Source: an uncultured Acidimicrobiales bacterium
GTDB lineage: Bacteria > Actinomycetota > Acidimicrobiia > Acidimicrobiales > SHLQ01
Reading direction: 5' to 3'
DNA length: 40,700 bases
NCBI GenBank assembly: GCA_938038785.1
Contig: CALHTB010000095.1
Coordinates: 1-40,700 of the forward strand
The notes beneath the pieces are model-generated. The model was not told the DNA's origin. It searched no databases and worked only from the letters and a program-made list of their open reading frames with translations. Of the stretch, positions 25,571 through 33,805 are shown piece after piece. The stretch's first letter is position 1. Every line of letters starts with the position of its first letter. The position numbers were made by a program, and so were the translations under genes.

Positions 25571-25681
25571 CCCTACCCGTCTATCTGGATTCGGTGGGTC
25601 CAGGCAACCCGAAGCACCAGCTGGGTACATATTTCTCTTCAGATTTGGGAACCAGAAGTATCTGCCGAACGTGTAAGTGGT

Positions 25682-26419
25682 ATGAAACGCCTCCTAACCC
25701 CCCTCCTCTTCACCGTTCTGATCCTTGCGGCTTGTGGTGATAACACCAGCGAAGTCGGTACTGGCTCTACTGCCGATGGGCCAATCCCCGTCGAGCCAGA
25801 TGGCGGTATCGGTGATGGTGCTGAACCACTGCCCGAAGAAGGATTGCCCGAAGAAGAATTGCCCGACAACCTTCCCGATGCCGACCCGATCGATGAAGAG
25901 GTGATCACCGACAATGAGCCGGTTGACGGCAAGGTGACCACCCCGACAGACGTGGTCATTAACCCTGACAACCCGAGCGAGCTGTGGGTGCGCTTTGTTG
26001 GTGGCGCTGCGCCCTGCACCGCGGCAAATGCGACGGTGTTGACCGAAACGCCCGACACGGTTGAGATCGAGCTCGTGGTCGGCATCACCTCCGATGCCCT
26101 GTTGAAGAGCTGCCTTGCGGGCGAGTTCAACCTTCGGGTCGACGTGCCACTCAACGAGCCGGCAACCGGCAAGAACATCTCATGGGCTAGAGCTGCGGCA
26201 GCAGACGATGAGCCAGTTCTGCTCACCCCGGACCTCACGACCGACGACTTCATTGGACTCACCGAAGACGAAGCGGCTGCGATCGCCGATGAGAACATCA
26301 TGGACTGGCGAACCGTCCGGGTCGATGACGAGTCATTCGTCGTGACCGAGGATTACAGGCCAGGTCGCCTTAACTTCGAGATCGACGACGGCGTGATCAC
26401 TGCGGTAGCCCTCGGCTAG
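25682..26419 (+). CDS. Lipoprotein with C-terminal I78-inhibitor-like domain
   Basis: A 245-residue exported lipoprotein. The signal peptide MKRLLTPLLFTVLILAAC has a lipobox LAAC with Cys18. An acidic Pro/Glu/Asp-rich linker covers about residues 20-85. A middle domain contains a Cys pair (APCTAAN ... LKSCLAG). The last 55 residues (FIGLTEDEAAAIADEN to DYRPGRLNFEIDDGVITAV) match the pattern of peptidase inhibitor family I78, where the D-Y-R-P-x-R-L-N stretch is typical. ATG 25682 is chosen because it creates the signal peptide; the longer frame from 25505 does not. Protease inhibition is inference. Confidence 0.85.
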   Translation: MKRLLTPLLFTVLILAACGDNTSEVGTGSTADGPIPVEPDGGIGDGAEPLPEEGLPEEELPDNLPDADPIDEEVITDNEPVDGKVTTPTDVVINPDNPSELWVRFVGGAAPCTAANATVLTETPDTVEIELVVGITSDALLKSCLAGEFNLRVDVPLNEPATGKNISWARAAAADDEPVLLTPDLTTDDFIGLTEDEAAAIADENIMDWRTVRVDDESFVVTEDYRPGRLNFEIDDGVITAVALG

Positions 26420-26437
26420 AGATAGGCCCTGGCCGAA

Positions 26438-27157
26438 TTACATCTCGAGAATTGCGGGTATCTCCGAGAGCGCGCCGACTGTCATGGTCGGCGTGCTTTC
26501 TGTTTTGGCTGGTCCGGGCTTGCCAGCGGGGTTGTACCAACACGTAGCAAATCCAGCGTTGACCCCGGCGGCGATGTCCGACGTCAGGCTGTCGCCGATC
26601 ATGATCGTTCGGGCTGGGTCGAGCTTGCCGAACCCGAGGTGGTCGAAGATCGCAGGGTCGGGCTTGGCCACGCCAACTTCGCCGCTGATTGCTACGCCCT
26701 GAAAGTGTCGACCGAGGTCGAGGCGATCGATGCGTTGGCGTTGGACAGACCCGATGCCGTTGGTGACCAGACCGACCCGAGCGAATCCGGCCTCGTCGAG
26801 CAGCTCGCGGGCCCCCGGGTAGAGCTCGCCGAACGACCCGAGTCCCAAGAGAAAACGGGCGCCCATCGCCTCGGCGTCGCCATCCATGCCGAGGTGGCCG
26901 AGCAACTGCTCGAATCGAAGACGCTTCACATCGTTTGGGCTTAGCTCGCCTTGCTCGACTTGCTTCCATAGCGCTTGGTTGAGCTGTTGGTAGGCCGCAA
27001 GGTGCTCGGACGGGTTGTCGATGCCGATCGATCGGAGCGTGTCGTCGAACGCGAGGGCTTCGGAGGTGTCGCTGTCGAGCAACGTGTGATCGAGGTCGAA
27101 CAGGATCGTCGTCCACCGAGGCGTTCCGTCGTCATGGGCGCTGAGTGGATCACCCAA
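26438..27157 (-). CDS. HAD-superfamily hydrolase, YjjG-like
   Basis: A 239-residue phosphatase of the haloacid dehalogenase superfamily. Motif I is FDLDHTLLD (both catalytic Asp), motif II is LVTNG, motif III Lys is in GVAKPDPAIF, and motif IV is IMIGDSLTSDIAAG. The alpha-helical cap between motifs I and II matches the YjjG/nucleotidase-like subgroup. TTG start at 27157 overlaps the aminotransferase stop by 8 bp, so the two are coupled. Convergent with the lipoprotein gene, 18 bp apart. The substrate is likely a small phosphorylated metabolite or nucleotide; not determined. Confidence 0.9.
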   Translation of the reverse strand: MGDPLSAHDDGTPRWTTILFDLDHTLLDSDTSEALAFDDTLRSIGIDNPSEHLAAYQQLNQALWKQVEQGELSPNDVKRLRFEQLLGHLGMDGDAEAMGARFLLGLGSFGELYPGARELLDEAGFARVGLVTNGIGSVQRQRIDRLDLGRHFQGVAISGEVGVAKPDPAIFDHLGFGKLDPARTIMIGDSLTSDIAAGVNAGFATCWYNPAGKPGPAKTESTPTMTVGALSEIPAILEM

Positions 27158-28283
27158 TGAGCTTCTCCATGTGGGCGGTCATTGCCGCAAGGCCTTCGTC
27201 GAGGCCGCGCCGTCCGTAGCCAAGGCGGAATCGGTCGGCGATGCTGTCGCCGACATCGGTCCGGTAAATGCTGGATGGAAGCAGAAAGACGCCCGACTCT
27301 TCGACCAGGGTCTTGGTGAACGACTCGACATCTCCGGGCCCGGTGTACCGCGGAAAGCCCATGCACGAACCGTCGGGGCGGGTCCATTCGAAGTGGTCTC
27401 TATAGGTCGCAAAAAATGCGTCCCATTTGGGCAGGTTCTCGTCGACGATCGCGCAGTTGCGCGCAAGGATCTGCTCTCGGTTCTCCAAAGCGATAATCGT
27501 GAGGCGTTCGCTTGGGCCCGAGCTGCAGATCGACAAGTAGTGCTTCATCCGTTCCATCCGGGCGAGTACCTCGGCGTCCTGGCATGCAATCCAGCCAATG
27601 CGAAGTCCGGGCAGGCCGTACGCCTTCGAGGTCACGTTGAGAGACAGACCGCGTTCGTAGACATCTGCGATGAACGGCAGGTGTTCGGTGCCGGTTGGGC
27701 CGAGGCCGTTGAAGATCTCGTCATGGAGGATGTAGATGCCGTGATGGCGACAGAGATCGATGAGTGCGTGATAGCGGTCGAGGGACAAGATGGCCCCCGT
27801 TGGGTTGTGCGGGAAGTTGATCGTGACGAGCTTGGTGTTCGGCTGGATGCTTGCGGCCACCCGGTCGATGTCGAGCGACCAGCCGTCATCCGCGTCGAGC
27901 GGAACACCGCTTACCTCACAGATCGTGGCCGGCAGGGTCTCGTGGCTTTGATAGTTCGGAGTAACGACGATGGCGTGGCTGTCGGTATCGAGAATGACGT
28001 TATTTGCTGCGTAGATACCTTCGCTTGCTCCGGCGAACCCCAGGACTTGGTCGGCAGTGATGTTGCGGTGGGTGGCGGCGATGGCTTCTCGCAGATCTGG
28101 GGCGCCCCAGGTCTCGGTGTATCCGAGCCACATGTTGTCGAACGCTTCGCGCTGTTCGTCGGTGGCCATGGCGAGCAGCTCGGCCAGCGACATGCTCTCG
28201 GCGTCCGACGCCGTCAGGTGATACTGCGCCTTGAACTCCCAAGTCGCGAAGTGCTTCTCCAGGCGGAAATCGGGTAGCTGCAC
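27150..28283 (-). CDS. Class I/II PLP-dependent aminotransferase
   Basis: A 377-residue fold-type I aminotransferase. The PLP lysine lies in TSKAYGLPGLRIGW, the Asn/Asp pair in FPHNPTGAILS and HDEIFNGL, and the C-terminal Arg region in DRFRLGYGR. I prefer GTG 28283 because GGAG lies 6 nt upstream; TTG 28295 would add 4 residues. The N terminus (LEKHFATWEFKAQYHL) puts it near poorly characterised aminotransferases that include capreomycidine-synthase-like enzymes. Coupled to the HAD gene. The amino donor is unknown. Confidence 0.9.
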   Translation of the reverse strand: MQLPDFRLEKHFATWEFKAQYHLTASDAESMSLAELLAMATDEQREAFDNMWLGYTETWGAPDLREAIAATHRNITADQVLGFAGASEGIYAANNVILDTDSHAIVVTPNYQSHETLPATICEVSGVPLDADDGWSLDIDRVAASIQPNTKLVTINFPHNPTGAILSLDRYHALIDLCRHHGIYILHDEIFNGLGPTGTEHLPFIADVYERGLSLNVTSKAYGLPGLRIGWIACQDAEVLARMERMKHYLSICSSGPSERLTIIALENREQILARNCAIVDENLPKWDAFFATYRDHFEWTRPDGSCMGFPRYTGPGDVESFTKTLVEESGVFLLPSSIYRTDVGDSIADRFRLGYGRRGLDEGLAAMTAHMEKLIG

Positions 28284-28338
28284 TGTTGACTCCAATGCGA
28301 CGTCGGTCGCCAGAGCCTAGTGAGAATCGACCCCTGCG

Positions 28339-28797
28339 CTAGCAACAGGCGGATTCGCCTGACGCTGTCTCAGCGGTTGGTTCGTCGGTCGGGCAGCACG
28401 AGCCACCTCCACTCGACAAGATGACATTCTCCAGGACTTCGGCGTCGCCGGTCTTGACGTACCACTCCCACTTGGTGTCTGGCCCTTCGACCCACGTTTC
28501 GGTCTTCTCGGCATAGCAACACACCGTGTCGTCGATGCCGGTGGTTTCGAGGCCGCTGCGGCTGATGCGGATCTCGGCATCGCTGACCTGGGCCTTCTCT
28601 TCAACCTCGACGCCCAGGTGGTTGAGCGTGCCGCCCTTACCTTGTCCCTCGAAGAGGACGAGCTTGAGGGGCGGGTTGGCGATTTCGAAGTTTGCGTAAC
28701 CGTCCTTCTTCTTGGCGACGGGGGTGTCGAACATCTTCTCGTAGAAGTCGATTGACTCGTCGAGGTCGGTGACGTTGAGGGCGAGTTGTACACGCAT
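28339..28797 (-). CDS. cadI: CadI/ArsI-family metal-resistance protein
   Basis: A 152-residue vicinal-oxygen-chelate protein. MRVQLALNVTDLDESIDFYEKMF and PPLKLVLFEGQGKGGTLNHLGVEVE are near-signature for actinobacterial CadI. The CCYA pair (Cys93-Cys94), His60 and Glu111 match the metal/arsenical site of the ArsI/CadI family, while Gln4 stands where ArsI enzymes have the first His. The tail has two more CC pairs (GGSCCPT and SACC at the end). ATG 28797 has AAGGA 7 nt upstream, so the longer frame from 28860 is rejected. It diverges from an ArsR gene over a palindromic operator, so cadmium, lead or arsenic induction is expected. Confidence 0.93.
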   Translation of the reverse strand: MRVQLALNVTDLDESIDFYEKMFDTPVAKKKDGYANFEIANPPLKLVLFEGQGKGGTLNHLGVEVEEKAQVSDAEIRISRSGLETTGIDDTVCCYAEKTETWVEGPDTKWEWYVKTGDAEVLENVILSSGGGSCCPTDEPTAETASGESACC

Positions 28798-28860
28798 GAT
28801 CTGTTCCTTAGGTGTGATGATTTCAGGATAGCTGTTGGAGGACATCATTTCGACATTCAT

Positions 28861-28906
28861 CGATATGACGTTGCGGCCATAGTAACTACATATCGACAGA
28901 TGTCAA
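28861..28906. promoter_or_regulatory. Putative ArsR operator between cadI and arsR
   Basis: TCGACA-GA-TGTCAA (28893-28906) is a 14-bp imperfect dyad of ArsR type. A wider pair, CGATATG (28861-28867) and CATATCG (28889-28895), spans the divergent promoter. Occupancy would block both genes. Confidence 0.6.
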
Positions 28907-28927
28907 TACGTTCGATAGGATATTCTC

Positions 28928-29242
28928 ATGGAAACTTCTCCGCTGTGTTGCACCCCAATCCAGTCGGCGCCACTGAGCGACGACGATGCTGCAGCGCTGG
29001 CCAGCGTGCTCAAGGCGCTGGCCGACCCGGTTCGCATCAAGCTCGTCAGTGTTATTGCAGCGGCGGGCGAAGGGTGCGCGTGCGACTTCCCCGAACTCCT
29101 TGGCAAGAGCCAGCCCACCATCAGCCACCATCTTCGCCAGCTCGTTGACGCAGGAATTCTCGAGCGTGAGCAGCGAGGTAAGTGGGCCTGGTTCACCGTG
29201 AGCAATGAGCGCTTAGCCGAGGTGTGTTCGATCCTCTGCTGA
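28928..29242 (+). CDS. arsR: ArsR-family metal-sensing repressor
   Basis: A 104-residue winged-helix repressor. The recognition helix is FPELLGKSQPTISHHLRQLVDAGIL. Cysteines at 7, 8, 50 and 52 (PLCCTP and EGCACDF) resemble the Cys-Cys plus distal Cys site of actinobacterial arsenite sensors of the corynebacterial ArsR1 type, rather than the alpha3 ELCVCDL box. It starts at ATG 28928 after the operator and diverges from cadI. Its last 30 bp overlap the MFS gene on the opposite strand. Confidence 0.92.
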   Translation: METSPLCCTPIQSAPLSDDDAAALASVLKALADPVRIKLVSVIAAAGEGCACDFPELLGKSQPTISHHLRQLVDAGILEREQRGKWAWFTVSNERLAEVCSILC

Positions 29243-30505
29243 TGCGTTGGTCTTGCCGAACGGCGGAAGCAGCGAGAACAGCAGCACCGCTGCCGGAATG
29301 AGTGCGAGAAACAGAATCGCAGGCGGGTACGAGCCCAGCGAGCTCTGAAGCAGAGCCAACGTGACCGGCCCAATAGCAGAGCCGACGACGTTGATGAACG
29401 TGAGCGTTCCCTGGATCGACCCGAGGTGCTTCGTGCCAAACCACGCAGGAAGGAGCGCCGAGGTGACCGTGCGGATTGATCCACCGGCAGCGCCGAGCAC
29501 GATGGCATAGGTAATGACCGAGATACCCGGTGCTGCCACCGCGGCGAGAAGGTGAGCTAACACGAGCAGCGAGATGCTGATCGCAGGAAGGTATCGACTA
29601 CCTACCCGGTCGAGGGTCGTGCCGAACAGCAACCCGGCAACGGTCGACCCGAGAACTTGCGGCAGGAACATGCCCGCCGCAGCGGTTTCGCTGAGCCCAG
29701 CGTCTTGGAGCAGGTCAATCTGGTGGAAGTTGAGCGCGGTGCTCAACATGCCAGCCGCTGAGCTGATGGCCGCCAAAATCCAGAACGCCCGACTTCGAAG
29801 CGCCTCGCCTCGGGTGAAGCTCTCAACGTCGTCGTCGAGCACAACCTTCTCTGCCTCGTGCTGCTCGCTGCTGCGAGGCATTGAACGAAGGCCGAACCAT
29901 GCAAGCGGGGAGACGGTGGCCGCGATGATCACAGCAGCGATAAGCCACGTGCTGCGCCAACCGAACTGTGAGATCAGCGCAGCGAGCCCAATCGGCACCA
30001 ACGCCATAAGCCCGGCGGTGAGCATCGAGAACAGCCCGAGCGCGGTGCCACGATTCTCGTTGAAGCGCAGCGACACGGTCACGGTGCTCGCCAGCGAGAG
30101 CGAGCCCTGCCCAAGCAGGCGAATGCCGATGAAGCCGATCGCTAATGTCACGAAGCCTTGAACGAACGACATGTTGACGAGGGCAGCGGCGAACAGTACA
30201 CCGATGATCAGCTGCGCATGGCGCACCCCCCGGCGGTCGATGAACCGGCCAACAGACGGCAGGAAGAACGAGCCGGTCAGGGTGCCGATGAGGTAGGCGG
30301 TGCTGACTAGCTCGCGCTTGCTGTCGGGGTTACTCGTGCCGAAGCTGAGCTCGTCAACGAAGTGGTCGATGAAAACCGACACGCCAATCGTCTGACCGGG
30401 GCCGGTGAGCGTTGCCGCAAGAACCGCGCAACCAAAGATGACACCCGACTGCCCGCGAAAGATCGATTCGCGTTGGGGAGCCTTCGGCGCCTGGGTGCTG
30501 GTCAC
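29213..30505 (-). CDS. Major facilitator superfamily transporter
   Basis: A 430-residue membrane protein with about 12 hydrophobic helices. The MFS loop 2-3 motif appears as GRFIDRRGVRHAQL. The layout (GPGQTIGVSVFIDHF at helix 1, then a repeat in the second half, FGTTLDRVGSRYLP) resembles oxalate/formate or monocarboxylate-type MFS proteins. The start is GTG at 30505. The 3' end overlaps arsR by 30 bp in convergent orientation, so the two transcripts are antisense at their ends. No link to metal export is evident from sequence, though the position invites it. Confidence 0.88.
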   Translation of the reverse strand: MTSTQAPKAPQRESIFRGQSGVIFGCAVLAATLTGPGQTIGVSVFIDHFVDELSFGTSNPDSKRELVSTAYLIGTLTGSFFLPSVGRFIDRRGVRHAQLIIGVLFAAALVNMSFVQGFVTLAIGFIGIRLLGQGSLSLASTVTVSLRFNENRGTALGLFSMLTAGLMALVPIGLAALISQFGWRSTWLIAAVIIAATVSPLAWFGLRSMPRSSEQHEAEKVVLDDDVESFTRGEALRSRAFWILAAISSAAGMLSTALNFHQIDLLQDAGLSETAAAGMFLPQVLGSTVAGLLFGTTLDRVGSRYLPAISISLLVLAHLLAAVAAPGISVITYAIVLGAAGGSIRTVTSALLPAWFGTKHLGSIQGTLTFINVVGSAIGPVTLALLQSSLGSYPPAILFLALIPAAVLLFSLLPPFGKTNASAEDRTHLG

Positions 30506-30524
30506 CCGGTAACGCTAAGGGCGT

Positions 30525-31412
30525 TTACCCCTCCGCGCGCTTTTTCATAAGCCGTTCCATGCGAGCCAGCTGACGTTCGGCGTCGATCGTTGCCGCGAAC
30601 TCGGCAAAGCCGTCGCGTGGGCCAGTCCATTCGAGCTCGTCGACGCTTTCGTTCACCGGAGCGTCGAGCTCGATAGTGGCGATGCGACGGAACAAGAAGG
30701 CGAGGTCGCGATTGTCGGCGAACGTCTGGGCGAGCTTGGCCCCACCGCGAACCGTGATGTCCCACTGGCCGGCGGCCAACGGGATGTCTTCGAGCTTGCC
30801 GTAACGAGTGAGCACGGTGCTGGTCGACTTGGCGCCCCAGCCGGCGAGGCCCGGGAAACCGTCGGCGGTGTCGCCGACGAGCCCGAGGTAGTCGGGGATC
30901 GATGCAGGTTCAACGCCGAACTTCTCGCGCACGCCAGCCTCGTCGTAGCGGACTTCCTTACGGCGATCGAACTGCACGATGTTGCGTGAGTCGTCGACGC
31001 ACTGGGCGAGGTCTTTGTCGGGCGTGCAGATCATGACCTCGTCGACACGAGGGTCGTCGGCGTACTTGTTGGCCGCGGCGCCAAGCGCATCGTCGGCTTC
31101 AACCTCGACCATGGGCCAGACGGTGAAGCCGGCAGCTTCGAGCGTGTCTTCGAGCAGCTGGAATTGTGAGGCGATGCCTTCTTCGATTCCCGAGCCGTCC
31201 TTGTAGTCGTCCCACAAGTCGTTGCGGAATGACTCGATCACATGGTCGGTGGCGATACCCACGTGCGTGGCGCCCTGTTCGAGCAGCAGGATCATCGACC
31301 CAAGTACGCCGCGAACAGCGCCAACTTCCTGGCCCGAGTCGGTCACATGCGACGGGGCGGCGAAGTAGTACCGGAAGAGCTCGTAGGTTCCGTCGATCAG
31401 ATGCACACGCAT
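30525..31412 (-). CDS. 5'-3' exonuclease (PolI N-terminal/flap nuclease family)
   Basis: A 295-residue stand-alone 5' nuclease. MRVHLIDGTYELFRYYF carries the first metal-binding Asp. VEVEADDALGAAANKY and ICTPDKDLAQCV carry the acidic cluster. IPDYLGLVGDTADGFPGLAGWGAKSTSTVL is the helix-hairpin-helix region of the family. ATG 31412 gives the canonical beginning, so the longer frame from 31520 is rejected. It resembles the small actinobacterial PolA-N-like nucleases thought to process primers or repair intermediates. Single gene, 19 bp from the MFS start. Confidence 0.9.
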   Translation of the reverse strand: MRVHLIDGTYELFRYYFAAPSHVTDSGQEVGAVRGVLGSMILLLEQGATHVGIATDHVIESFRNDLWDDYKDGSGIEEGIASQFQLLEDTLEAAGFTVWPMVEVEADDALGAAANKYADDPRVDEVMICTPDKDLAQCVDDSRNIVQFDRRKEVRYDEAGVREKFGVEPASIPDYLGLVGDTADGFPGLAGWGAKSTSTVLTRYGKLEDIPLAAGQWDITVRGGAKLAQTFADNRDLAFLFRRIATIELDAPVNESVDELEWTGPRDGFAEFAATIDAERQLARMERLMKKRAEG

Positions 31413-31488
31413 AACCGGACAGTATCGGCTCACATCCCGATGCCCGAATCCAACTTCAGGGAGAACCCGAGTCGGAATCGTTTCTCCT

Positions 31489-32670
31489 CTAGCGGTTCGC
31501 TCCAAAGAGAATCTCAACAACGGCTTGGGCCTGAAAGATCCGGTTGTATTTGCCGCCAGTGGTTTCGATCAGAAGTCCTTCCTCAACCAGCCTGTTGACG
31601 GCGTTGTTTGCCGAAGCCGTGGTGTGTCCGAACCTTGTGACGACGCTTTTGACGTTTAACACCGGAGTTTCGATCAGGGTTTCGGTGATCTCCAGGATGA
31701 GACCCTTGTATTTCTTTGATCGGAGCTTGTCGATTGCCTCGTGCTTCCACAGAAGCAACGCATGGACTCGGTCGATGGCCTCCTGCGCCTGAATCGAAAG
31801 CGCTTCACAGAAGAACCCGATCCATCCGTCCCAATCTCCAGAAACACTTATCTCTCGCAGACGATGGCGGTACTCCTCCGACCGCGTTTCGAAATACGGG
31901 GAGAGATTGAGGAGCGGCCCTCCAAGAACTCCGGCTTCTACGAGCTGCAAGATTGCGAGCAATCGACCGATTCGGCCATTTCCGTCAGTGAACGGGTGAA
32001 GCGCTTCGAATTGATAGTGAGCTACGGCGACTCTGACAATAATGTGGAGGTCGGTCGTGTTGTGAAACCATTTCTCCCAAGCATCCATCCCACGAACGAG
32101 TTTCTCGCCCGGCGGCGGAGGAACGTAGGTCGCATCCTTAACGGAGCAGCCCTGATAGGGCCCGATGATTACCTGGGTCTGCCTCAGGTTTCCCCGTTGA
32201 TAGTCATCGCTGGGTGTGCCACGAATTAGGAGATCCTGTAGCTCGCAAGCTAGGCGTGTCCCAGTTGGGAAATCGATGATCCGTTGCACGCCGTGGTCGG
32301 TCGCAGCAATGAAGTTGAGGATCTCTTGCACGGCGGGAGATCGCGGGCGATCGAGATCGACCTCGCTGGAAAGAACGTCTTCAGCGGGGGCGAAGGTCCC
32401 TTCCAACGCTGAAGTGCTCACAGCCTCACGTCGGACGGTGGGGCGTGAAAGAAGAACTGGATCTAGGCCTAGCTCGGTAGTCACAGCATCAAGGCGTCCA
32501 AGCATCTCCGCAGCGGTAATGACCTTGCTCCAAGTATTTGGGCGCAGCTCCAGTTCGTCGGTCAAGTCATTTGGCACGAATGCTGCATGGCTGACCTGCT
32601 CCCCTCGCTCGTCGACGGTGATCGGTACTAACGATCCGGTAGGAGATTGTTCGAATTTGCCTATATCCAC
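31489..32670 (-). CDS. Fic-domain AMP-transferase with C-terminal winged helix
   Basis: A 393-residue class II Fic protein. The inhibitory motif T-S-A-L-E-G (Thr86 to Gly91, with Glu90) lies in the N-terminal domain, and the catalytic motif HPFTDGNGRIGR begins at His225 and is perfect. The last 80 residues (KYKGLILEITETLIETPVLNVKSVVTRFGHTTASANNAVNRLVEEGLL) form a winged helix. Such proteins transfer AMP from ATP to a protein target and are held off by the inhibitory Glu. GTG start at 32670 lies at the edge of a palindrome, suggesting self-regulation. No small antitoxin gene is seen. The AT-rich 5' flank suggests lateral transfer. Confidence 0.93.
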   Translation of the reverse strand: MDIGKFEQSPTGSLVPITVDERGEQVSHAAFVPNDLTDELELRPNTWSKVITAAEMLGRLDAVTTELGLDPVLLSRPTVRREAVSTSALEGTFAPAEDVLSSEVDLDRPRSPAVQEILNFIAATDHGVQRIIDFPTGTRLACELQDLLIRGTPSDDYQRGNLRQTQVIIGPYQGCSVKDATYVPPPPGEKLVRGMDAWEKWFHNTTDLHIIVRVAVAHYQFEALHPFTDGNGRIGRLLAILQLVEAGVLGGPLLNLSPYFETRSEEYRHRLREISVSGDWDGWIGFFCEALSIQAQEAIDRVHALLLWKHEAIDKLRSKKYKGLILEITETLIETPVLNVKSVVTRFGHTTASANNAVNRLVEEGLLIETTGGKYNRIFQAQAVVEILFGANR

Positions 32671-32704
32671 AAATTATAGTCTAGACGTATTGGTCTATAA
32701 TTTG
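32670..32704. promoter_or_regulatory. AT-rich inverted repeat at the fic start
   Basis: CAAATTATAG (32670-32679) and CTATAATTTG (32695-32704) are perfect complements around a 15-nt spacer that itself contains GTCTAGAC (32679-32686). The left arm touches the GTG start of fic, so a bound protein would block its transcription. The Fic winged helix is the natural candidate. Confidence 0.6.
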
Positions 32705-32900
32705 GATTGTGGATTTCCAAGTGGAGTACATCTTTGCGTCTTCAAACTATTGTCCGAGGGCCTCGGACTTTAAATCACACCTTGAGAATTATGGTCTTCT
32801 GATGGTGTAGCCCGACCTTGCATATCTCTCACGGCCATCGCTGAGGTGCCTGCCTTCAGTGCGTAGGCTTGGGGTATCCGTTTACTACTTCGAGTGACCC
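32705..32900. other. Spacer between fic and the DivIVA gene
   Basis: About 200 bp separate these divergent genes. The fic-proximal half is AT-rich. I see no open frame, tRNA or strong hairpin; it presumably holds the two promoters. Confidence 0.4.
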
Positions 32901-33485
32901 ATGCATCTGACACCTGAACAGATCGACCGCCAGCCGTTCAAGATGACGCGCCGTGGGTACGACATTGTCCAGGTACGCAATTTCCTGCGCGAGATTGCCG
33001 ACGAGATGCGGGCACGCCAAGAAGTTCGGGAACGGCTTGCCGCTGATGGTGAAGACGTGGCCGTCGCCGAGGACGAGGCGTATCAGATCCTCGAGCAAGC
33101 CCGTAAGGACGCGGCACAGATCATTGCCGATGCCGAAGTGAAAGCAGGATCGGCTGAAGCGCTTGCTATGGCCGATGGCCGGGCTGGCGAAGTTATTGCG
33201 AATGCCGAGACCGAAGCTGACGCGCTGGTCGAGCAAGCCGAGGCCCGTGCCCGCGAACGCAGCGACGAAGTTATTGCCGCTGCTCAGGCGCGGCTAGATC
33301 AATTGCTCGAAGCCGAGCGCCAGGTGTCGCAACGAGTTGAGGCTGCACGGGCCGAGCTCGAACCCAAGCCCGTCGAACCAATCCTGTCGGACAGTCGAGA
33401 CGTGGTGACCATAGAGATGGTGCCCGACACGTCGCTTGCCGACTTTATGAAGTCAACGCTGCGCCACGAACTCCACCCAGACTGA
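32901..33485 (+). CDS. DivIVA-domain coiled-coil protein
   Basis: A 194-residue protein. The N terminus (TPEQIDRQPFKMTRRGYDIVQVRNFL, residues 4-29) is the DivIVA membrane-binding domain, with the RGYD..QV.NFL pattern. The middle (about 60-170) is a long Ala/Glu/Arg coiled coil (EDEAYQILEQARKDAAQIIADAEVKAG). DivIVA/Wag31 proteins mark cell poles and septa in Actinobacteria. This one is shorter than Wag31 and lies away from the division cluster, so a polar scaffold paralogue is likely. It is followed by the repeat-rich spacer. Confidence 0.88.
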   Translation: MHLTPEQIDRQPFKMTRRGYDIVQVRNFLREIADEMRARQEVRERLAADGEDVAVAEDEAYQILEQARKDAAQIIADAEVKAGSAEALAMADGRAGEVIANAETEADALVEQAEARARERSDEVIAAAQARLDQLLEAERQVSQRVEAARAELEPKPVEPILSDSRDVVTIEMVPDTSLADFMKSTLRHELHPD

Positions 33486-33562
33486 GTATCGGTATTGCCT
33501 CACCTCTTCGAGGATCGGCAAACCCGAGTTTCTCGCCTGGGGGCTCGAAACGTCGCAAGGAC

Positions 33563-33661
33563 AAAGCGCTCTGGGGAGGGAGCGGAGCGGACGACCATGT
33601 CGGTTTCCGCGGATCTCGACTGGCAGTGTCGGCTGCCGCGGATCTGGGCGGGAAGTCCCAG
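33563..33661 (+). repeat. Palindromic repeat unit A
   Basis: Begins AAAGCGCTC and carries a divergent core GGGAGCGGAGCGGACGACC. It continues ACCATGTCGG, CCGCGGATCTCGAC and ends in the hairpin CTGGG (33644-33648) with CCCAG (33657-33661). It is the most diverged of the three units here. Confidence 0.75.
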
Positions 33662-33735
33662 AAAGCGCTCAAGGGGAGCGGAGCTCGCGTAGCGACCATG
33701 TTGGTTGCCGCGGATCTCGACCGGAAGTGTCGGCA
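33660..33735 (+). repeat. Palindromic repeat unit B
   Basis: AGAAAGCGCTC is followed by the 26-nt core (33673-33698) identical to that in unit C and in hyuB. Next come CCATGTTGG and CCGCGGATCTCGACCGGAAG. Bases 33708-33732 recur exactly, inverted, at 34073-34097. Confidence 0.85.
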
Positions 33736-33743
33736 ATTCGCTG

Positions 33744-33805
33744 TAGGGGAGCGGAGCTCGCGTAGCGACCATGTGGGCTTACGCGGATCTGGGCGGGAGT
33801 CCCAG
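33744..33805 (+). repeat. Palindromic repeat unit C
   Basis: Carries the core at 33746-33771, then CCATGTGGG, CGCGGATCTGGG and the end hairpin CTGGG (33789-33793) with CCCAG (33801-33805). Confidence 0.8.

Noticed and set aside
25571..25681. Cobalamin or nickel riboswitch before the NiCoT-like gene
   Set aside because: The spacer is only 111 bp and no B12-box or NiCo motif could be recognised.
28339..29242. Complete arsenic-resistance operon
   Set aside because: Only cadI and arsR are present; no arsB/acr3 efflux or arsC reductase is seen, and the neighbouring MFS protein shows no arsenite-transporter features.
31489..32670. Fic/antitoxin two-gene toxin-antitoxin module
   Set aside because: The inhibitory TxxxEG motif is inside the Fic protein itself and no small partner gene lies beside it.
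33563..33805. CRISPR-like spacing of repeats
   Set aside because: Units are degenerate, about 80-100 bp, adjacent rather than separated by unique spacers, recur inverted and inside a gene, and no cas genes are present.
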